Of a DNA stretch of 64,000 nucleotides, positions 12,240 to 24,975 are shown piece after piece (position 1 is the stretch's first letter; every line of letters starts with the position of its first letter). The translations under genes and the position numbers were made by a program. The notes beneath the pieces were generated by a model, which worked only from the letters and a program-made list of their open reading frames with translations, was not told where the DNA came from and ran no database searches. Where the stretch lies: contig JASPKZ010009669.1 of the NCBI GenBank assembly GCA_030220185.1, forward strand, positions 1-64,000, given 5' to 3'. Source of the DNA: Diploptera punctata (Eukaryota; Arthropoda; Insecta; Blattodea; Blaberidae).

Positions 12240-13308
12240 AGTCATTTCGAAAAGGGATCATCTACAGCTGATCAAATTTTACAGGAGAGGGAAAAAACTG
12301 ATTCAGTTTGTCTAGGATAAAGCTATGAATCTGAAATTTTTACTGAATATTTTCATGCCCATTCACGTTCACTTACCGATTTACATGACTTTTTTGATTA
12401 TGGTTTTCCCAAAAAACTAATTACACTTTTCCGGAGATGATCCCTTTTCGAAATGAACGAAGAAACGTTTACAAAATTAAACACATTTCTTTGAAAAAAA
12501 TTATTATTGCGAAATAACTACATACATGGAATAATACTGTATACATTTTATTATATTTCATACTTTGGAAGTGACTATAAAAAAAAGGTACATCCGAAAA
12601 ATTTCATCATTGAACATCTCCGGCGTTCTCTACTACTTCAGCTGTAGTTGTAGACCCTTTGAATAAATCATCATACAAATGTCGATGGATATCAGGAATG
12701 TACTGATGAAGTTTCTTTACATCATCCATTTCTTGTGATTGATTGGTACTTTGCTGATGTAGGCAGGGTGTGTTTTCACATTTGGTATTTGCAGTATTTC
12801 TGGGGGCTTTGGTTTGAGCAAGTTGAACTCTTGTTCCCCGAAAATGGTGTCAATGAATTTCCGGTCGATTACGGTTCTAGGCTTGTCACTATTACACTCA
12901 AATTCGTAAAATGTATTTATTGCAAAATAATGTTTTTATTCTTTTGGAACACCTTTACCCATACTCTGTATACGGAGTGCCTTGCATTAAATAAATATTA
13001 CATAAATAACGATTGTAGCATGGTTTTAATATTGTTTACTCTAATAACACAGAAAGATTGCAAGAAGATAGATATGCAGCTGAAGTCAAGATCACATTCG
13101 TGCGTCAGTCCGTTCGAAAAGGGAACAACTCGGCGAGTTGATCCTTTTTCGAAATGACTACATGAAAGGTAAAGTCAAAAAGTGGCAAAAGAATTGTGTA
13201 TTTGATCATTTCTCACGCGGAATCGATGTAAGGACGTATGTAAACATGGAATAACGAAAAAAGTGAATTCACAAAAAATCGTTGATGATCCCTTTTCGAA
13301 ATGACTGA
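12240..13308 (-). mobile_element. DNA-transposon remnant with four TTTCGAAAAGGGATC ends
   Basis: TCATTTCGAAAAGGGATCAT at 12241 is mirrored at about 13284-13306, with further copies at about 12437-12460 and 13107-13156. The minus strand from about 12925 to 12607 encodes NTFYEFECNSDKPRTVIDRK, KPKPPEILQIPNVKTHPAYI and, after a frame change, EMDDVKKLHQYIPDIHRHLY then a stop. It resembles the C-terminal part of a transposase-like gene; I cannot name the superfamily. Confidence 0.6.
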
Positions 13309-13461
13309 TTCAAATATGGAGTGAACTATTTTCTTTTTATTTTTTTCTTTTTGCGCAGTTTAATAATTGGAATCCAGTTGATTTTTGCGCAGTTTCTAAT
13401 GGGAATCTGGCGGTTATGAGTACTGACGTGGTAGAAACATTTGATTTCTTGCTGGCAACAA

Positions 13462-13965
13462 TATAATTAAAAAATAAATAATAGTTTTAAAAACAAAAAC
13501 AGCACGCTTTATTAGAAAACCGAACTCAAAATGAAAAATAATTTTTAATTTCCAACACGCTTGGGATAAATTTAAAGTGGGCAACAAAAAAGTCATCTCC
13601 AACACATATAGAATAAAGCTAGAGTTATCAACAAAAAGAAAATAATTTTACCATCAAAAGCGTTGGATGCTTTTTATGATTTTTACATGTTCTTCTTAGA
13701 GACTTTACTTTTACCAATATCTGTTTATTATCAAATATATTAATTGATATAGAGCACACCACGCTTTTGATGGTAAATTATATTTTTTTTGTTGATAATT
13801 CTAGTTTTATTCTACGTATATGTGTTGGAGATGACTTTTTTGTTGACAACTTTAAATTTATCCCAAGCGTGTTGGAAATTAAAATTATTTTTCATTTTTG
13901 AGTTCGGTTTTCTAATAAAGCGTCCTGTTTTAGTTTTTTAAAACTATTATTTATTATTTTTTAGT
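13462..13965. repeat. Large foldback, about 200-bp arms
   Basis: Left arm (AATAATAGTTTTAAAAACAA ... ACCATCAAAAGCG, 13480-13665) pairs with right arm (CGCTTTTGATGGTAAATTAT ... AAAACTATTATTTATT, 13761-13965), about 100-bp spacer. No coding frame or hammerhead core. Confidence 0.75.
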
Positions 13966-14057
13966 TTTAATATTTTACGGAATAAGATAAAAATGTAAAT
14001 ATCTTTAATTCGATAGGCTACTATTGTAGTATGAGCTAAACGTAATACTCTCTTCTA

Positions 14058-14160
14058 AAAAAACCTCCCAGCCGGATTTGAACCAGCGACCTGTGGATTA
14101 CTGAAATTATATACCATTAGAGTTCACTGCTCTACCATCTGAGCTGTTACAACGATTGAC
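14058..14160 (-). mobile_element. tRNA-like SINE head, minus
   Basis: GCCGGATTTGAACCAGCGAC, CTGCTCTACCATCTGAGCTG. Confidence 0.5.
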
Positions 14161-14204
14161 TAAAAAGTCGACAAGTCCGTAACCTATTATACCAGTTTTG
14201 ATTT

Positions 14205-14460
14205 TTTTTAATTTTCTGATGATTCTGGCCAGGATTTTAGAAACAAAATATGAAATTATGGTATTGTCACGGGTCCTTTACAAGTGCACAACGTTTCAAG
14301 TCGATCCAATGTTTCTAAGTGGGTGAAAATGTGTTCAAAAATTCCGTTACATAGATACAAAGACACTTTTTTTTTATTTTCTGATGATTCTGGCCAGGAA
14401 TTTAGAAACAAAATATGAAATTATTGTATTGTCACGGGTCTTTTACAAGTATACAAAGTT
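14205..14460 (+). repeat. Tandem direct duplication
   Basis: TTTTCTGATGATTCTGGCCA, GAAACAAAATATGAAATTAT and GTATTGTCACGGGTC occur at 14215 and again at 14378. Function unknown. Confidence 0.7.
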
Positions 14461-14461
14461 T

Positions 14462-14752
14462 CAAGAAGGCTTCAAAACAGTGATCTACGATCTTTATAGG
14501 AAACCAGATATAATAAAACAGTCAAGTCTTATAGACTGCGATGCGCAGGGCATGTGACACGTATGGGGAATGAAAGAGGGGCATGGAAGCTTCTTGTAGG
14601 AAAAACCAGAGGATAGCGAGATGGGAGAATAACATTAACCACTATTTGAACGAGACGAATTATATAGGGAAAACATTAGCTCGGAATAAGGATGTTTGAG
14701 AGCTTACGTCTGAGCGACAATGAATCTTCGCATTCGATAGAACCAGTGACTT
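14462..14752 (+). mobile_element. LINE family 1 tail, heavily decayed
   Basis: TTTATAGGAAACCAGATATA, GGGGAATGAAAGAGGGGCAT and GAGAGCTTACGTC remain in order. No open frame. Confidence 0.6.
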
Positions 14753-14879
14753 AGTTATATAAAAAATAATAACTCATATTTATGTCCATTTCAACAGAAG
14801 TCACGAATATAAAATCATCAACCCTCAGAATTGTTGAAACATAAATAAAATATTGAATTAAAATATAAAATTAATAAAT

Positions 14880-15000
14880 AAATCAAACGGGTGTTTGAAT
14901 CCTGTCGATGATGGGACGAGTCCCGAAAGCGCTACAGTTAAATAATTAATTAAGTTGAGGAGAGGGACCTTACAGGTGAATATTCCATAATTTTATATTT
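14880..15000 (+). mobile_element. Second PLE tail with decayed hammerhead motif
   Basis: It shares with the 39 kb copy the order ribozyme, then TTAAGTTGAGGAG and a GACCTTACA-type tail. The motif reads TCGATGA (14905-14911, versus CTGATGA), extra T, stem II GGGAC/GTCCC (14913-14917, 14920-14924), GAAA, AGCGCT, A, CAG. The CT-to-TC change in the core should abolish cleavage. The loop GA differs from the other copy while stem II is kept. Confidence 0.6.
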
Positions 15001-15179
15001 TAATTTTGAATAATACCTCAACGGAACGCATCATGAATCTATAAAAGTTGAAAATATTGAATCAAGTTTTGGGTTTGATTAGTTGCAAAAAGCCAGTTTG
15101 ATTCACTACAAACTTTGAATAAAAGTAAAATGAAAAGTTGACGACGTCACATGCCTATAAAGATGCTTGCTTGCCAACC

Positions 15180-15410
15180 GGCTCCGGGCTTCACATCCAG
15201 TCGGTGTAGGGGTGAAATGTGATCAGCATGTCGGATCCCCAGCCGTTACAACTAGTTTCTAACTTGAAGGTGCTACTTATTGTAGCTATCCAAATTCCTG
15301 ACGATTCTGAACGGGCAACGGTCCCATAATGACCGAAATTCTATGAAAAAATTCCTTCCCCCATGGAGACTAGAACCAGCGCAGTCCCGTAACTTTGCAC
15401 CAATATAAAT
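15180..15410 (-). mobile_element. SINE family D
   Basis: GGTGTAGGGGTGAAATGTG, GAAATTCTATGAAAAAATTC, GAGACTAGAACCAGCGC. Confidence 0.65.
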
Positions 15411-15717
15411 TCACCAACTGATGAATTTACAAAAAATGTATTCATCTAATTGTTTTGAGAATTTTATGACATACATTCTGTGCGTATAGAAGTGTTTCTG
15501 TGAAGTTTGGTGTTTATAAGTAGAATAGTTTCAGAATTATGACTTTTTAAATATATTTTTTTATATTTTCTAAAAAAAATGGTCTTGACGTTGCATTTTT
15601 AAATATTCTCTAATGCAATTTGAGGTTCAGAGTCTTTATGATTCCACTAAAACAAAAAAAAAAAAAAAAACAAAAAAATTGTAAAGGGAGGACATTACTT
15701 ATTTTTCATTTTTTTTT

Positions 15718-16086
15718 GTAAGCCCATGTTTTCCCTTCACAGAGATTCCCCTACCGGGAAGAATTTGAAACCATACTAATTTAGTTACACTTGTTTTCAT
15801 ATAGATGTCAGCGTTCCGCCTCATACTGACATCTAGGAAACCAAGGTAGTACTAGGACGAGAAAATTCGGTAAATTTTGCTTAGATGCCTTTTCATTCCG
15901 GCTTAAGGTTTTTTTACGAGCCTGAAAAATCTTCAGACTCGGGAGCCATGGGCTTAAAGTCCCTCCCGAAGGACTAGCTCCTTGGATTTTTCCGCCCTAA
16001 AAAATCCATCGACCCCGGTCGGGTTTGAACCCGCGGCCCTCGGGACCAGAGGCAAGGAGCATAATCACTAGTCCGCAGCGGGCCCG
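15718..16086 (-). mobile_element. SINE family B
   Basis: CTGAAAAATCTTCAGACTCG, GGTTTGAACCCGCGGCCC, head TAGTCCGCAGCGGGCC. Confidence 0.75.
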
Positions 16087-16406
16087 ATTTTAATTTTTTT
16101 TAATACTATTAAATTTTTTTATCGACTCTAATGCATTTCCATCTCAATTAAAAAAAACGCACGTGGTTTTAGGCCTAGTAACTGCACAGCAAATTTCAAT
16201 TAGCATGTATTGGTGAGTCTAACCACAAAATTCAATTTTGAAAGTATAAAAATTGCATCGTAAGTAGCATTTTAAGTTTTGAAAAATGTAAAAAAAAATT
16301 TAAAAAACATTAAAGTTTAAGACTTAAGTAGTAAAGCTGACCACACGTGCACTCTTACGTCACGGACTCAATTTTGCTCCTACAATAAAATATTTTACAC
16401 GACTAT

Positions 16407-17226
16407 TTAACTCATGCTCCAAATGGGAGTCAATGACCAATCACATTTCAATGATTTTTTATTTACAACCAATCACAGTCGTGGTTTCGTCTAGAATTTA
16501 CCAACTAAAGTTTATGGGGTAATGCCACGAGTGATTTCCAATTTATCTAGAGAATTTGGAAATCAAGAGTGGCATTTGTTAGGACTATTTAACGAATAAA
16601 ATTAAGCTGTTTACTCACAAATCATTATTTAACTATAGTTATTTTAAAATATTTATATATTTAATGTAAACGGCGATGTTGAAAACAAATGAGAAACGAT
16701 AGGTACGCTTCATCGGCTTCTTTTGTTTATCACTGCAACCAGATCATACTATTTATTGCCAAAGGAACGCAATATTCTAAGAATGCTCTCTAGTGGAGAA
16801 AAAATTAAAACACATCAAAACTGTATATTAATTCATTTCTGATGTCGTATGATGTAAATATGACATTTATATTTTTCTGGATTGTTACATGGGAAAAAAT
16901 ACATTTAAGAAAGTGCAAACAGTGGTTTCTTTTTTTGGTGGTTTAATCAATTGCTACAAATGTGTTTTATATTAACTCCCGCATGCGGCATGTGTTGACA
17001 TTCATGCACTATATATACAATCTGGTAGCCGTATTTCTCGTGCGCTCAGTCACTGCAAAATAATGGTCAGACCTGTTCAGAATATTAAAAAGGAGGAGCT
17101 TTCTTTAATATGGTAAATATAACACTGATAAATATTTCCTGAAACACGACTCTGATTGGTTGTAAAAGAGAAATCATTGAAACGTGATTGGTCATTGACT
17201 CCCACTTGGGGCATGAGTTAAATAGT
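16407..17226. mobile_element. TIR element (MITE-like), complete
   Basis: GACTATTTAACTCATGC at the left is mirrored by GCATGAGTTAAATAGTC at the right. The terminal inverted repeats (about 75 bp) include AATGGGAGTCAATGACCAAT. The interior has no coding frame. Confidence 0.75.
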
Positions 17227-18085
17227 CATAATAAAGAAAGCACCTCCTTTTTAACATTCTGCATAGGTCATAGCATTATTTTGCAGTGGCTTACTCCCTA
17301 AGAAATACGGCTACCAGATTGTGTATATAGTGCATGAATATCAACAGAAAGAGATAATATAAAAACATTTGTAGCAGTTCATTATACCACAAAAAAAAAC
17401 ACTGTTTGCACTTTCTTAAACGAATAATTTTCCAGGAAATGACGTCCCAGAAAAATATAATTGACATATTTACATCATAGGACATTAGAAATTAATTAAT
17501 GCCTATTACGCTGGTTATAAATTTCCCCACTAGGGTGCATTCTTACAACATTGCGATCCTTTGGCAATAAATAATATGATCTGGTTGCAGTGACGAACAA
17601 AATAAGCAAATGAAGCGTACGAATCGTTTCTCATTTGTTTTCAAACATCGCCGTTTACATTAAATATATAATTTTTTTTTTTTTCGTGTTGAGACTTGAA
17701 AGTAGTTTTGAAGTTCCTTAGGACAGGTTACTGGCCCGACGCTAAGTAGTCCAGTGGTAGGGCTGCTACCTGCGTTTAGTCTCTGGACAGTGCATTAAGA
17801 TACCGCATTTTACTCAGTACCAGATGGAACGGTTATACCGCCGTGACTCGGTCCTCAGAGCCTCGTTTGTGAAAACGGGTTGTTGTACCACGTGAAGGTG
17901 AGGATGAGAATTGGGTAGGAGAGGTTATACACACGTCACTACCCCTTACAACTATAGTTAAATAATGATTTGTGAGTAAACAGCTTAATTTTATTCGTTA
18001 AATAGTCCTAACAAATGCCACACTTGATTTCGAGATTCTCTAGATAAATTGGAAATCACTCGTAGCATTACTTATGATAAATGAA
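17227..18085. mobile_element. Inverted second copy of the same TIR element, with nested repeat
   Basis: The interior blocks (AACACTGTTTGCACTTT, TCTCATTTGTTTTCAAACAT) run opposite to those at 16600-16950. A repeat of family E (about 17672-17953) is inserted, and the element resumes with TTAAATAATGATTTGTGAGT. Confidence 0.65.
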
Positions 18086-18760
18086 TCTAAACAATCATAG
18101 TTATTAAAAAGCAAATAAATAAAAAATGCATATTTGTCATTTTTTTTTCAAAATATTCACCATTCGGTGCCCTTAAATCGGTAGGCTACTGCGCGGGACA
18201 AACTTAAAATTCAGGAACAAAAGTTTCCATCACTTACAACTCTTGAAATTGTATTAATAGAGGAGTGTTCATTGTTTGTTATGGAAAGATATACCTGGAA
18301 TTTACCTGTTAATGCTTTCATGTCTGAAGATAATGCGAATACAATAGTGAATGCGAATTTTCGTCGTTTCCCCGACGTTAATCACTCTACCCTATTCAAA
18401 CCATGTTTGACCTGTAAGGCTACGATACAGCAGATTTGCCCAATTATACGCACAAACAAACCAGTCAAATAAAATTTAGAATCCCTTATTTTCCTGGAAG
18501 TTTCATAATTTCCTGGAAGTTTCCATAAAAATGTCCGATCTCCATATCTTGGCACAGACAGAGGTTTTTATTTATTTATTTTTATAACTAGGTAATACTG
18601 GGCGTTCCGCTGCTACGCCTAAATTAGTTTGTTTTTTTTTATTTCCACTAGAATAAGTAAAAATAAAAACATATTCAAATTAAGCTAATATATCTTATAT
18701 AGTATACATTATGAAATTTAAAGGTTAATTAAATTATATATTATACAGCGTGAAGAAGGG

Positions 18761-19072
18761 GGCACGCCGTAGCGTAGTGGTTAAGGCACTGAGCTACAAG
18801 CCGGAGGGTCGAGGGTCAAGTCCCGTTGGGGTCAGGATTTTTAAACTGACCCACAACCCCCTGGCGGCACTATGGCCCTGGGGTCCGACTTCAGCCTCTA
18901 ACGGAAATGAGTACCAGACGCTTGTTTCTGGGGGTAAAGGCCGCCGTCAACGCAGGGGCTGACAACCCGGCTGGCATAAAAGTGCCGATTGTCTAGAAAA
19001 AGTGGGAGCCTTAACCTCCTACTACCCAAGGGCCTCCGGGCCTGTTGTGGGGATATACTTTACTTTACTTTT
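18761..19072 (+). mobile_element. SINE family C
   Basis: Head GCCGTAGCGTAGTGGTTAAG with GGTCAAGTCCC, body ACGGAAATGAGTACCAGACG and CCTCCTACTACCCAAGGGCC, end ACTTTACTTT. Confidence 0.75.
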
Positions 19073-19376
19073 CCAGCGTGAAGAACAAAATATGGCGGGT
19101 TGCTAGGGTATTTTTTTTTAATTTTCGATTTCAGATAAACCCCCACACTACAACCAGATTCAAACCCAGGAAGTTACTGTGTGTTTGGAATAGGGTACTG
19201 GATTGCCATTTTAACTGTATTTTCTTGAGAGGAATCCTTAAATAAAACTGAAATATGCCAACACAGCAGGGGTACAGAGTTGTAAGTTCTAGCCGTCCAA
19301 ACCTCATAAAGAAAAAAATAGTTACCACTTCATTGAGCTCTGTGCGGACCTGCACTATCTTGTGTGAAAAGTGTCG

Positions 19377-19690
19377 ACTCATATTTACTTTCTTCATCCG
19401 GTATCATGGCAGCTGCCGCCGTCATCCGGAAACCAAACGCCATTCCTCTCTGTCCATTCATTGATCTTCCTCCATTCCTCTGATATTCATAGCTGCTGCT
19501 TGTACCCCTTCTATCCAAGTTTTTCTTCGCGTCTTCCTCTCTTCCTCCTTTCCATTGGGATCCATTCCATAACAATTTTTTGGCAATCTTTGCTCTGGAA
19601 TTCTTTTGAACATTGCCCATACCACTGTAATCTTTTCTTTTCTTTTCTATAATGTCTATGATGTCCCGGCACTCCTCCTGTACACCCATA
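19377..19690 (-). mobile_element. LINE family 6 tail, decayed
   Basis: Minus: MGVQEECRDIIDIIEKK, then frame-disturbed KNLDRRGTSS and MAFGFRMTAAAAMIPDEE. Clearly the same family as 35760. Confidence 0.7.
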
Positions 19691-20069
19691 ATTTCCCTTA
19701 TTTCTTTATTTCGTATTCTCTATATTCCTACAAAACTAATTTGCATGCCGCGTAAATGAAAAAACTATGTTTTTAAATGTACTATAGTACATAGATTTGG
19801 AAAAAGTACTGCTAAACCTTGACGCTCCACCCCTCCATAACAAATACCGTTATTATTGAGTTTGGCAACATCTTACCCTCTGTAGGTAGGGGGGACACTG
19901 GCATAGTCCATAAGGTCTGTAGTAACTTCCTGGGTTGAATTAGAGTGTAGATATTCAAAACTGAATAGGTAGAAGGAAACGAAACTAGGCCTTGATCTAC
20001 AATAAAATATAGCGAGGATTGAATAATTTTGCACTTTAATGTTATTTTAAAGCATATAATACTAACTAA

Positions 20070-20705
20070 ACTAACTCACTGGCACTATCGAACCCGTAGG
20101 TTCATGGCCGCGCGGACATAAGCTCTCCATACATCCCTATCTGAGCCAATGTTTTTCCAATCATTCCCTGTATAATCTCTACTTCCTTCAAATCATAGTT
20201 AATGTTATTCTTCCACCTCATTCTTGATCTACCAACTGGGCGTTTTCCCTCTGGTTTTCCTACAAGAAGCTTCCTTGCACGTCTTTCATTCCCCATTCGT
20301 GCCACATGTCCTGCCCATCGCAGTCTACGAGACTTAACTGTTCTCATTATATCTCGCTTCCTATAAAGATCATGTAATTCCGTGTTAAGCAGTCATCTCC
20401 ATTCACCTGTCTGTTCATCTCTCTTTGGTCCAAAATCTTTCCTAAGTACTTTATTCTCAAATACTCGTAATCTCCTTTTCCTCCCTTAAAGTAAGAGTCC
20501 ATGTTTCGCATCCATATATTATAACTGGTAGAATAATATTTTTATATATTTTCAGTTTAACGTTTTTTGAAAGGAGTTGGGACATCAAAAGTCTCTGCAA
20601 TGCATAATAGCATGCATTTCCAGAATTGAGCCTATGTTTAATATCCTTGTGCATCTCATTCCTATTTGTGATTATTGTTCCTAGGTATTTGAATTCAGCC
20701 ATCTA
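20070..20705 (-). mobile_element. LINE family 1 copy
   Basis: The minus frames encode YLGTIITNRNEMHKDIKHRL, VIIYGCETWTLTLREEK and WAGHVARMGNERRARKLLVG. A frameshift separates the two parts near 20400-20460. Confidence 0.8.
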
Positions 20706-21065
20706 TATAACCAGCATAAATACTAAATATTGTTATTTCCTATTGTCATTTTTAGTCAGTAAATATTTCCTTGGCCGCATGTAGTTTATAAAACATAGAT
20801 TCATTATAGTTGAATTTAATATTCCATTTATTTATTCGTGCAGTTTTTGTCAATTCCGCTACAAAACCAAACCAAATACGACTTTTGAAATTTCTTAATT
20901 ATTTTCTCAAGTCAAATAGATGTGATTGCCGAATACTTTACAGCATATTAATGCTTGAAAATTATTTAATGAACCGGGTGATTGATTAGATGAGTATATC
21001 GTTATTCTATTGGCTGACTCTGTGTAGATGAATTCTGCTCGATTATCCACAAATTCCTTCAAGCC

Positions 21066-21312
21066 GTGGGTCCCAAGTCTGAAGATTTTCAGGTTCGTAA
21101 AAGATCCTTAAGCCTGAATAAAAAGGCATCTAAGCAAAATTTACCGTTCTCAACATCGTAGTAATACCTTAATTCCCTGATTGATGTCTTATTGAGATGT
21201 ATGTTGACAGCATGCCATTCATGACATCTGTGGGCAAATAAGGTAACTAAATTGTTCTAGTAACTCCTAACAAAGGAGAAGCTATGGCTTAACATTGTGT
21301 CGCGCTATTATG
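21066..21312 (+). mobile_element. SINE family B, 5' truncated
   Basis: TCTGAAGATTTTCAGG, GATCCTTAAGCCTGAATAAA, AACAAAGGAGAAGCTATGGC. Confidence 0.7.
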
Positions 21313-22084
21313 GATCCACAATTTCAACGTATTCGTAGGCGAAATATCTGACGTATGTTCACAGATTGGTTGAATTGTTTTATGGGATTCTAATTCCACC
21401 GTATTTATAAAACCTAACCCTTCTAGTCAAGTAGCACCAGTTCATTCCTTCTACCTTTAAGAGCTGACTACGTTGGGTTATGTGGATCCACAACATTATA
21501 ATTGTAGTAAAAGATGTTGCTCCTAAACGTAAGCAAGTGCGTCTTTGAAATGAGTGAAGTTCTTGTAGTTATGTGCCTACATTTCTTCAGACTTACCCCA
21601 AATATAGCATGATAACAAGTATACTTGCATAACATAATGTGATGCGGATTTGCCTTTTTGCATCGTACAAAACGACAGACAGCGTTATAGTGTTTACCAT
21701 CAGAATATGAAAAAGCTTCTGACTGTGTATTACGAACAGAATTGATAACTGGATCGTTCAAAGTGCAAGTAGACCAAAACTAGACACGGTGCTAGGCCCA
21801 ATTCTTGAAAAAAACTAATGTTAAAATAATTCTATTTCACCATGTTCATAGTTGATTAAATCTTACTATAATTAATTGTAAAGAGAGTTCTGAAACAGTA
21901 CCTAGAATTAATTGTGGATTAATAACTTTTAACATCTTGTTTCTCCAAATATGACATACTGGACTTAGTCTACTTGTGCTCTGAAACAATCAAATTTAAT
22001 GTTATTGTTATATTTGCATCTACTGGAATTCAAATATCTTCATGCAAAATAAATCTAAACGTAATGAGAGGTTCAAGATCCCAT

Positions 22085-22325
22085 ATTTCTAGACAATTGG
22101 CTCGGGTTGTTCACCGGGATATTGCCCCAGCATGATGGCCGCCTTTACCCCCAGAACATGCTGCGTCTGATATTCATTTCCGTTAAGAACTAAGTTGACC
22201 CCAGGGCCAGGATGCCGCCAGAAGGTTTGGCCCAGCTAAAAATCCTGACCCCATCGAGACTCGAACCCACGATATTCCGGTTTGTAGTGTGATTCCTCAA
22301 ACAACTATGCTAAGTCGTGAGCCAT
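22085..22325 (-). mobile_element. SINE family C
   Basis: GATGGCCGCCTTTACCCCCA, ATTTCCGTTAAGAACTAAG, GAGACTCGAACCCACGA. Confidence 0.65.
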
Positions 22326-22378
22326 GACAATTACTTCATAAACATGATATTTTATATTGGGCCAGAAATAATTGGCTG

Positions 22379-22889
22379 ATGTTTCCATTAAGCACAGTGG
22401 GGATTTTTTCGACACTATGCGCATGCGCCAACATGTTATATTTTAAAATTATTTCCCACTATTTACAATAAATTTTACATTTTTTCTAACGATTATTTCA
22501 ACATATTTTTCTATAATATTTAACTATATACGTAACATGAAGACGTGGCAGCCATATTGATTTTTACGAATATTATATACCACAACAGGGCAGCCAACAT
22601 AGAGTATGTACTTTAGAATTTCAGAACTTACTATTTATTTTTGGGCGTTGCATTCTTTCACAGGTTAGAGTGCTTAAATTGCGTTAGGTTAGCTTTTAGG
22701 TTGGTCTCTCACAGGTTAGAGTACTTTAATTGCGATAGGTTAGCTTTTAGGTTTGTTAAATAGCATGTATAATGTTGGCTGCATCACGATATTCCATAGA
22801 GTAAACCGCTTCGCATTTGTTGGCGCATGCGCGTGGTGTTTGCCTGGGACTTGGAAAAAAATCTCACTGCGCTTAATGGAAACATCCCA
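22379..22889. mobile_element. MITE-like element with 33-bp TIR
   Basis: GATGTTTCCATTAAGCACAG at the left, mirrored by CTGCGCTTAATGGAAACATC at the right, with sub-terminal GCGCATGCGCCAACA boxes. Non-coding. A partial relative is at 39140-39410 (inverted). Confidence 0.7.
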
Positions 22890-23493
22890 TTTATGTGCTG
22901 GTATGTACATTTATAAATTATAAAGGGCCTGTGCATGTAAATGTATGTAAAAAGTTTAGAAAATAGTAGCTTCATAATATTTTTGCGTCATTTTCATATT
23001 ATGTTATTATGATTTCATATTTTGTTATAATTTTCTTCATATAATTCCTCGCTCTAATTACAACACCTTTAGTTTAAGTATGTGTTAGATCATTTTCCCA
23101 CTCTATACAGATAGGTCACTCTTGCTCTCAATTCTTTATTAATATTTAGTTATTAGCATGTTTTTTGCATTCAAATTGGCTGTATATGGTTCCACTAGGA
23201 TGAGAGATTAAAATGTGGATGATATAATGAAGGCAATAGCCTCAAAATGAAGATTATAGGTTTTTTCAACAATTTGTAGTTTGTAGGTTAGATCTCGGGA
23301 CAACTATTCAATTGTTGCTATCCACAGATCTTGATTGAAAGGAATAGTTCAAAGTTACACAACTAATTTGATTATAGTATTCGATGGCATTGTTGCCGTC
23401 AGAATGATATAAAATAATATCCTCAACTGGTCCAACTCAAGGTCGAATCGAGGGATGAAATGAGATGAACTCCCACACACACACACACACATA

Positions 23494-24355
23494 TATCATC
23501 ATCATCATCATAATTGGCTCGACAGCCCCATGTGGGCCTTGGCCGCCTTCAGAAACCTATGCCAGACTTCCCTGTTCTGCGCTTCATTCTTCCAGTTTTT
23601 TATTTTTAAAATTTTAATGTCTTGAATTATACCATCCTCCCATCTTAATTTAGGTCTTCCAACTTTTCTGGCCGATAGTGGTTGTTCATTGTAAATTCTT
23701 TTTGTAATCCTTTTGTTGTCCATGCGAATAATGTGTCCAGCCCATGCCAATCTATTAACTTTAACAAAATTCAAAATATCTGGCTGATTGTACAATTTAT
23801 ACAATTCATTATTGTATCTCTTTCCCCATGCATTATTTTCTTTCGCGGCACCAAAAATGGATCTCAGTATCTTCCTTTCAAAACGCCCTAATAATTCCTC
23901 ATCAGATTTCAACATGGTCCAAGTTTCTGATGCGTAAGTTAACACTGGTCTAAGGAGAACTTTATACATAGTATTTTTTGTCTTTCTAGATATAAACTGA
24001 GATCTAAACATTTTTCCTCAGTCCAAAAAAGCATTTGTTTGCAGCCATGATCCGTAGATGTATTTCAGCCGAATTGTCATTTCTACCAATTTACTTCAGA
24101 TCCTAGATAAATAAAGCTATGAACCAGTTCAAATTAGATGTGCCAACTTCCAAACTAGATGGGCAAGCTTCACATTTACCTATAATCACAGACATATATT
24201 TTGTCTTGGCCTGGTTAATTTTAAGATTCACTCTTTTTGCTGCCTTCTCTAGGCTAATAAATGCATCCTTCATGGCTAATTGACTTCTTCCTATTATATC
24301 TATATCGTCGGCATATGCAAGAATTTGCACAGATTTATGAAAGATGGTTCCCCTT
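23494..24355 (-). mobile_element. LINE family 4 with YADD motif
   Basis: Minus: ILAYADDIDIIGRSQ (24335-24290; catalytic YADD of reverse transcriptase), INQAKTKYMSV, then after a frameshift FISRKTKNTMYKVLLRPVLT, WAGHIIRMDNKRITKRI and RWEDGIIQDIKILKIKNW. The 3' end is (ATC)n at 23497-23510. (CA)n(TA)n at 24359-24407 interrupts it upstream. Confidence 0.85.
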
Positions 24356-24358
24356 ATA

Positions 24359-24407
<49 letters not shown>
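24359..24407. repeat. (CA)n(TA)n compound microsatellite
   Basis: About 10 CA then about 13 TA units, inside a LINE. Confidence 0.9.
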
Positions 24408-24409
<2 letters not shown>

Positions 24410-24779
24410 TGTGATGGCATTCTTACCATCAAAATTATATCAATTAAAAATGGTGCCATGTTAGAGAGCGAACTTTGATAGAATGTAGTTTTTTCTTCAC
24501 AACTAACTTGCCTGAGTGCACATCTAGCCTTCATTAAAATTATTTCTGTGGAATTTCCTGACCGTGAAATCGACCGTGATAGAGAGGCATGGCCAATAAT
24601 ATTTTTTTTGCTATCTCTAGTAAGTCTCCAGTAAAATAAATTATTTTATATATATATGTAATCGAATAGGTTGTATTGAAAATATTCCCATTGTCACTAA
24701 ACTATCAAAATCTGCACCCATAATGTGCATCAAATAGGAAAAATGTGAATTTTATATGGACTCGAAATTAACGCATCAT

Positions 24780-24935
24780 ATCACGTGGGTTTTAGGTTAA
24801 CGCAAACTTATACACCTAAAGGTTTTTAGAGGGTCAAATTGTGAATCTAAACCATCCAGGGACCCACTCAAACACACACACACACAAATTTAATCAAGAT
24901 CGGTCCAGTAGTTTAGGAGTTGATACGTACAGAAG

Positions 24936-24971
<36 letters not shown>

Positions 24972-24975
24972 TCAG
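24780..24975. repeat. TE end with CA and AT microsatellites
   Basis: AAGATCGGTCCAGTAGTTTA followed by (AT)n at 24938-24970. The CA run is at 24874-24886. Confidence 0.5.

Noticed and set aside
12700..12730. CTGATGA near 12704 as a ribozyme core
   Set aside because: It lies in the transposase-like coding remnant, with no GAAA and no stem II.
14215..14250. CTGATGA...TTTTAGAAAC as another hammerhead (also at 14378)
   Set aside because: The sequence between (TTCTGGCCAGGATTTTA) does not form a stem II adjacent to GAAAC, and no stem III or cleavable site follows.
18272..18472. 66-codon ORF (MFVMERYTWNLPVNAF)
   Set aside because: No recognisable motif, no splice context, length within chance for this window.
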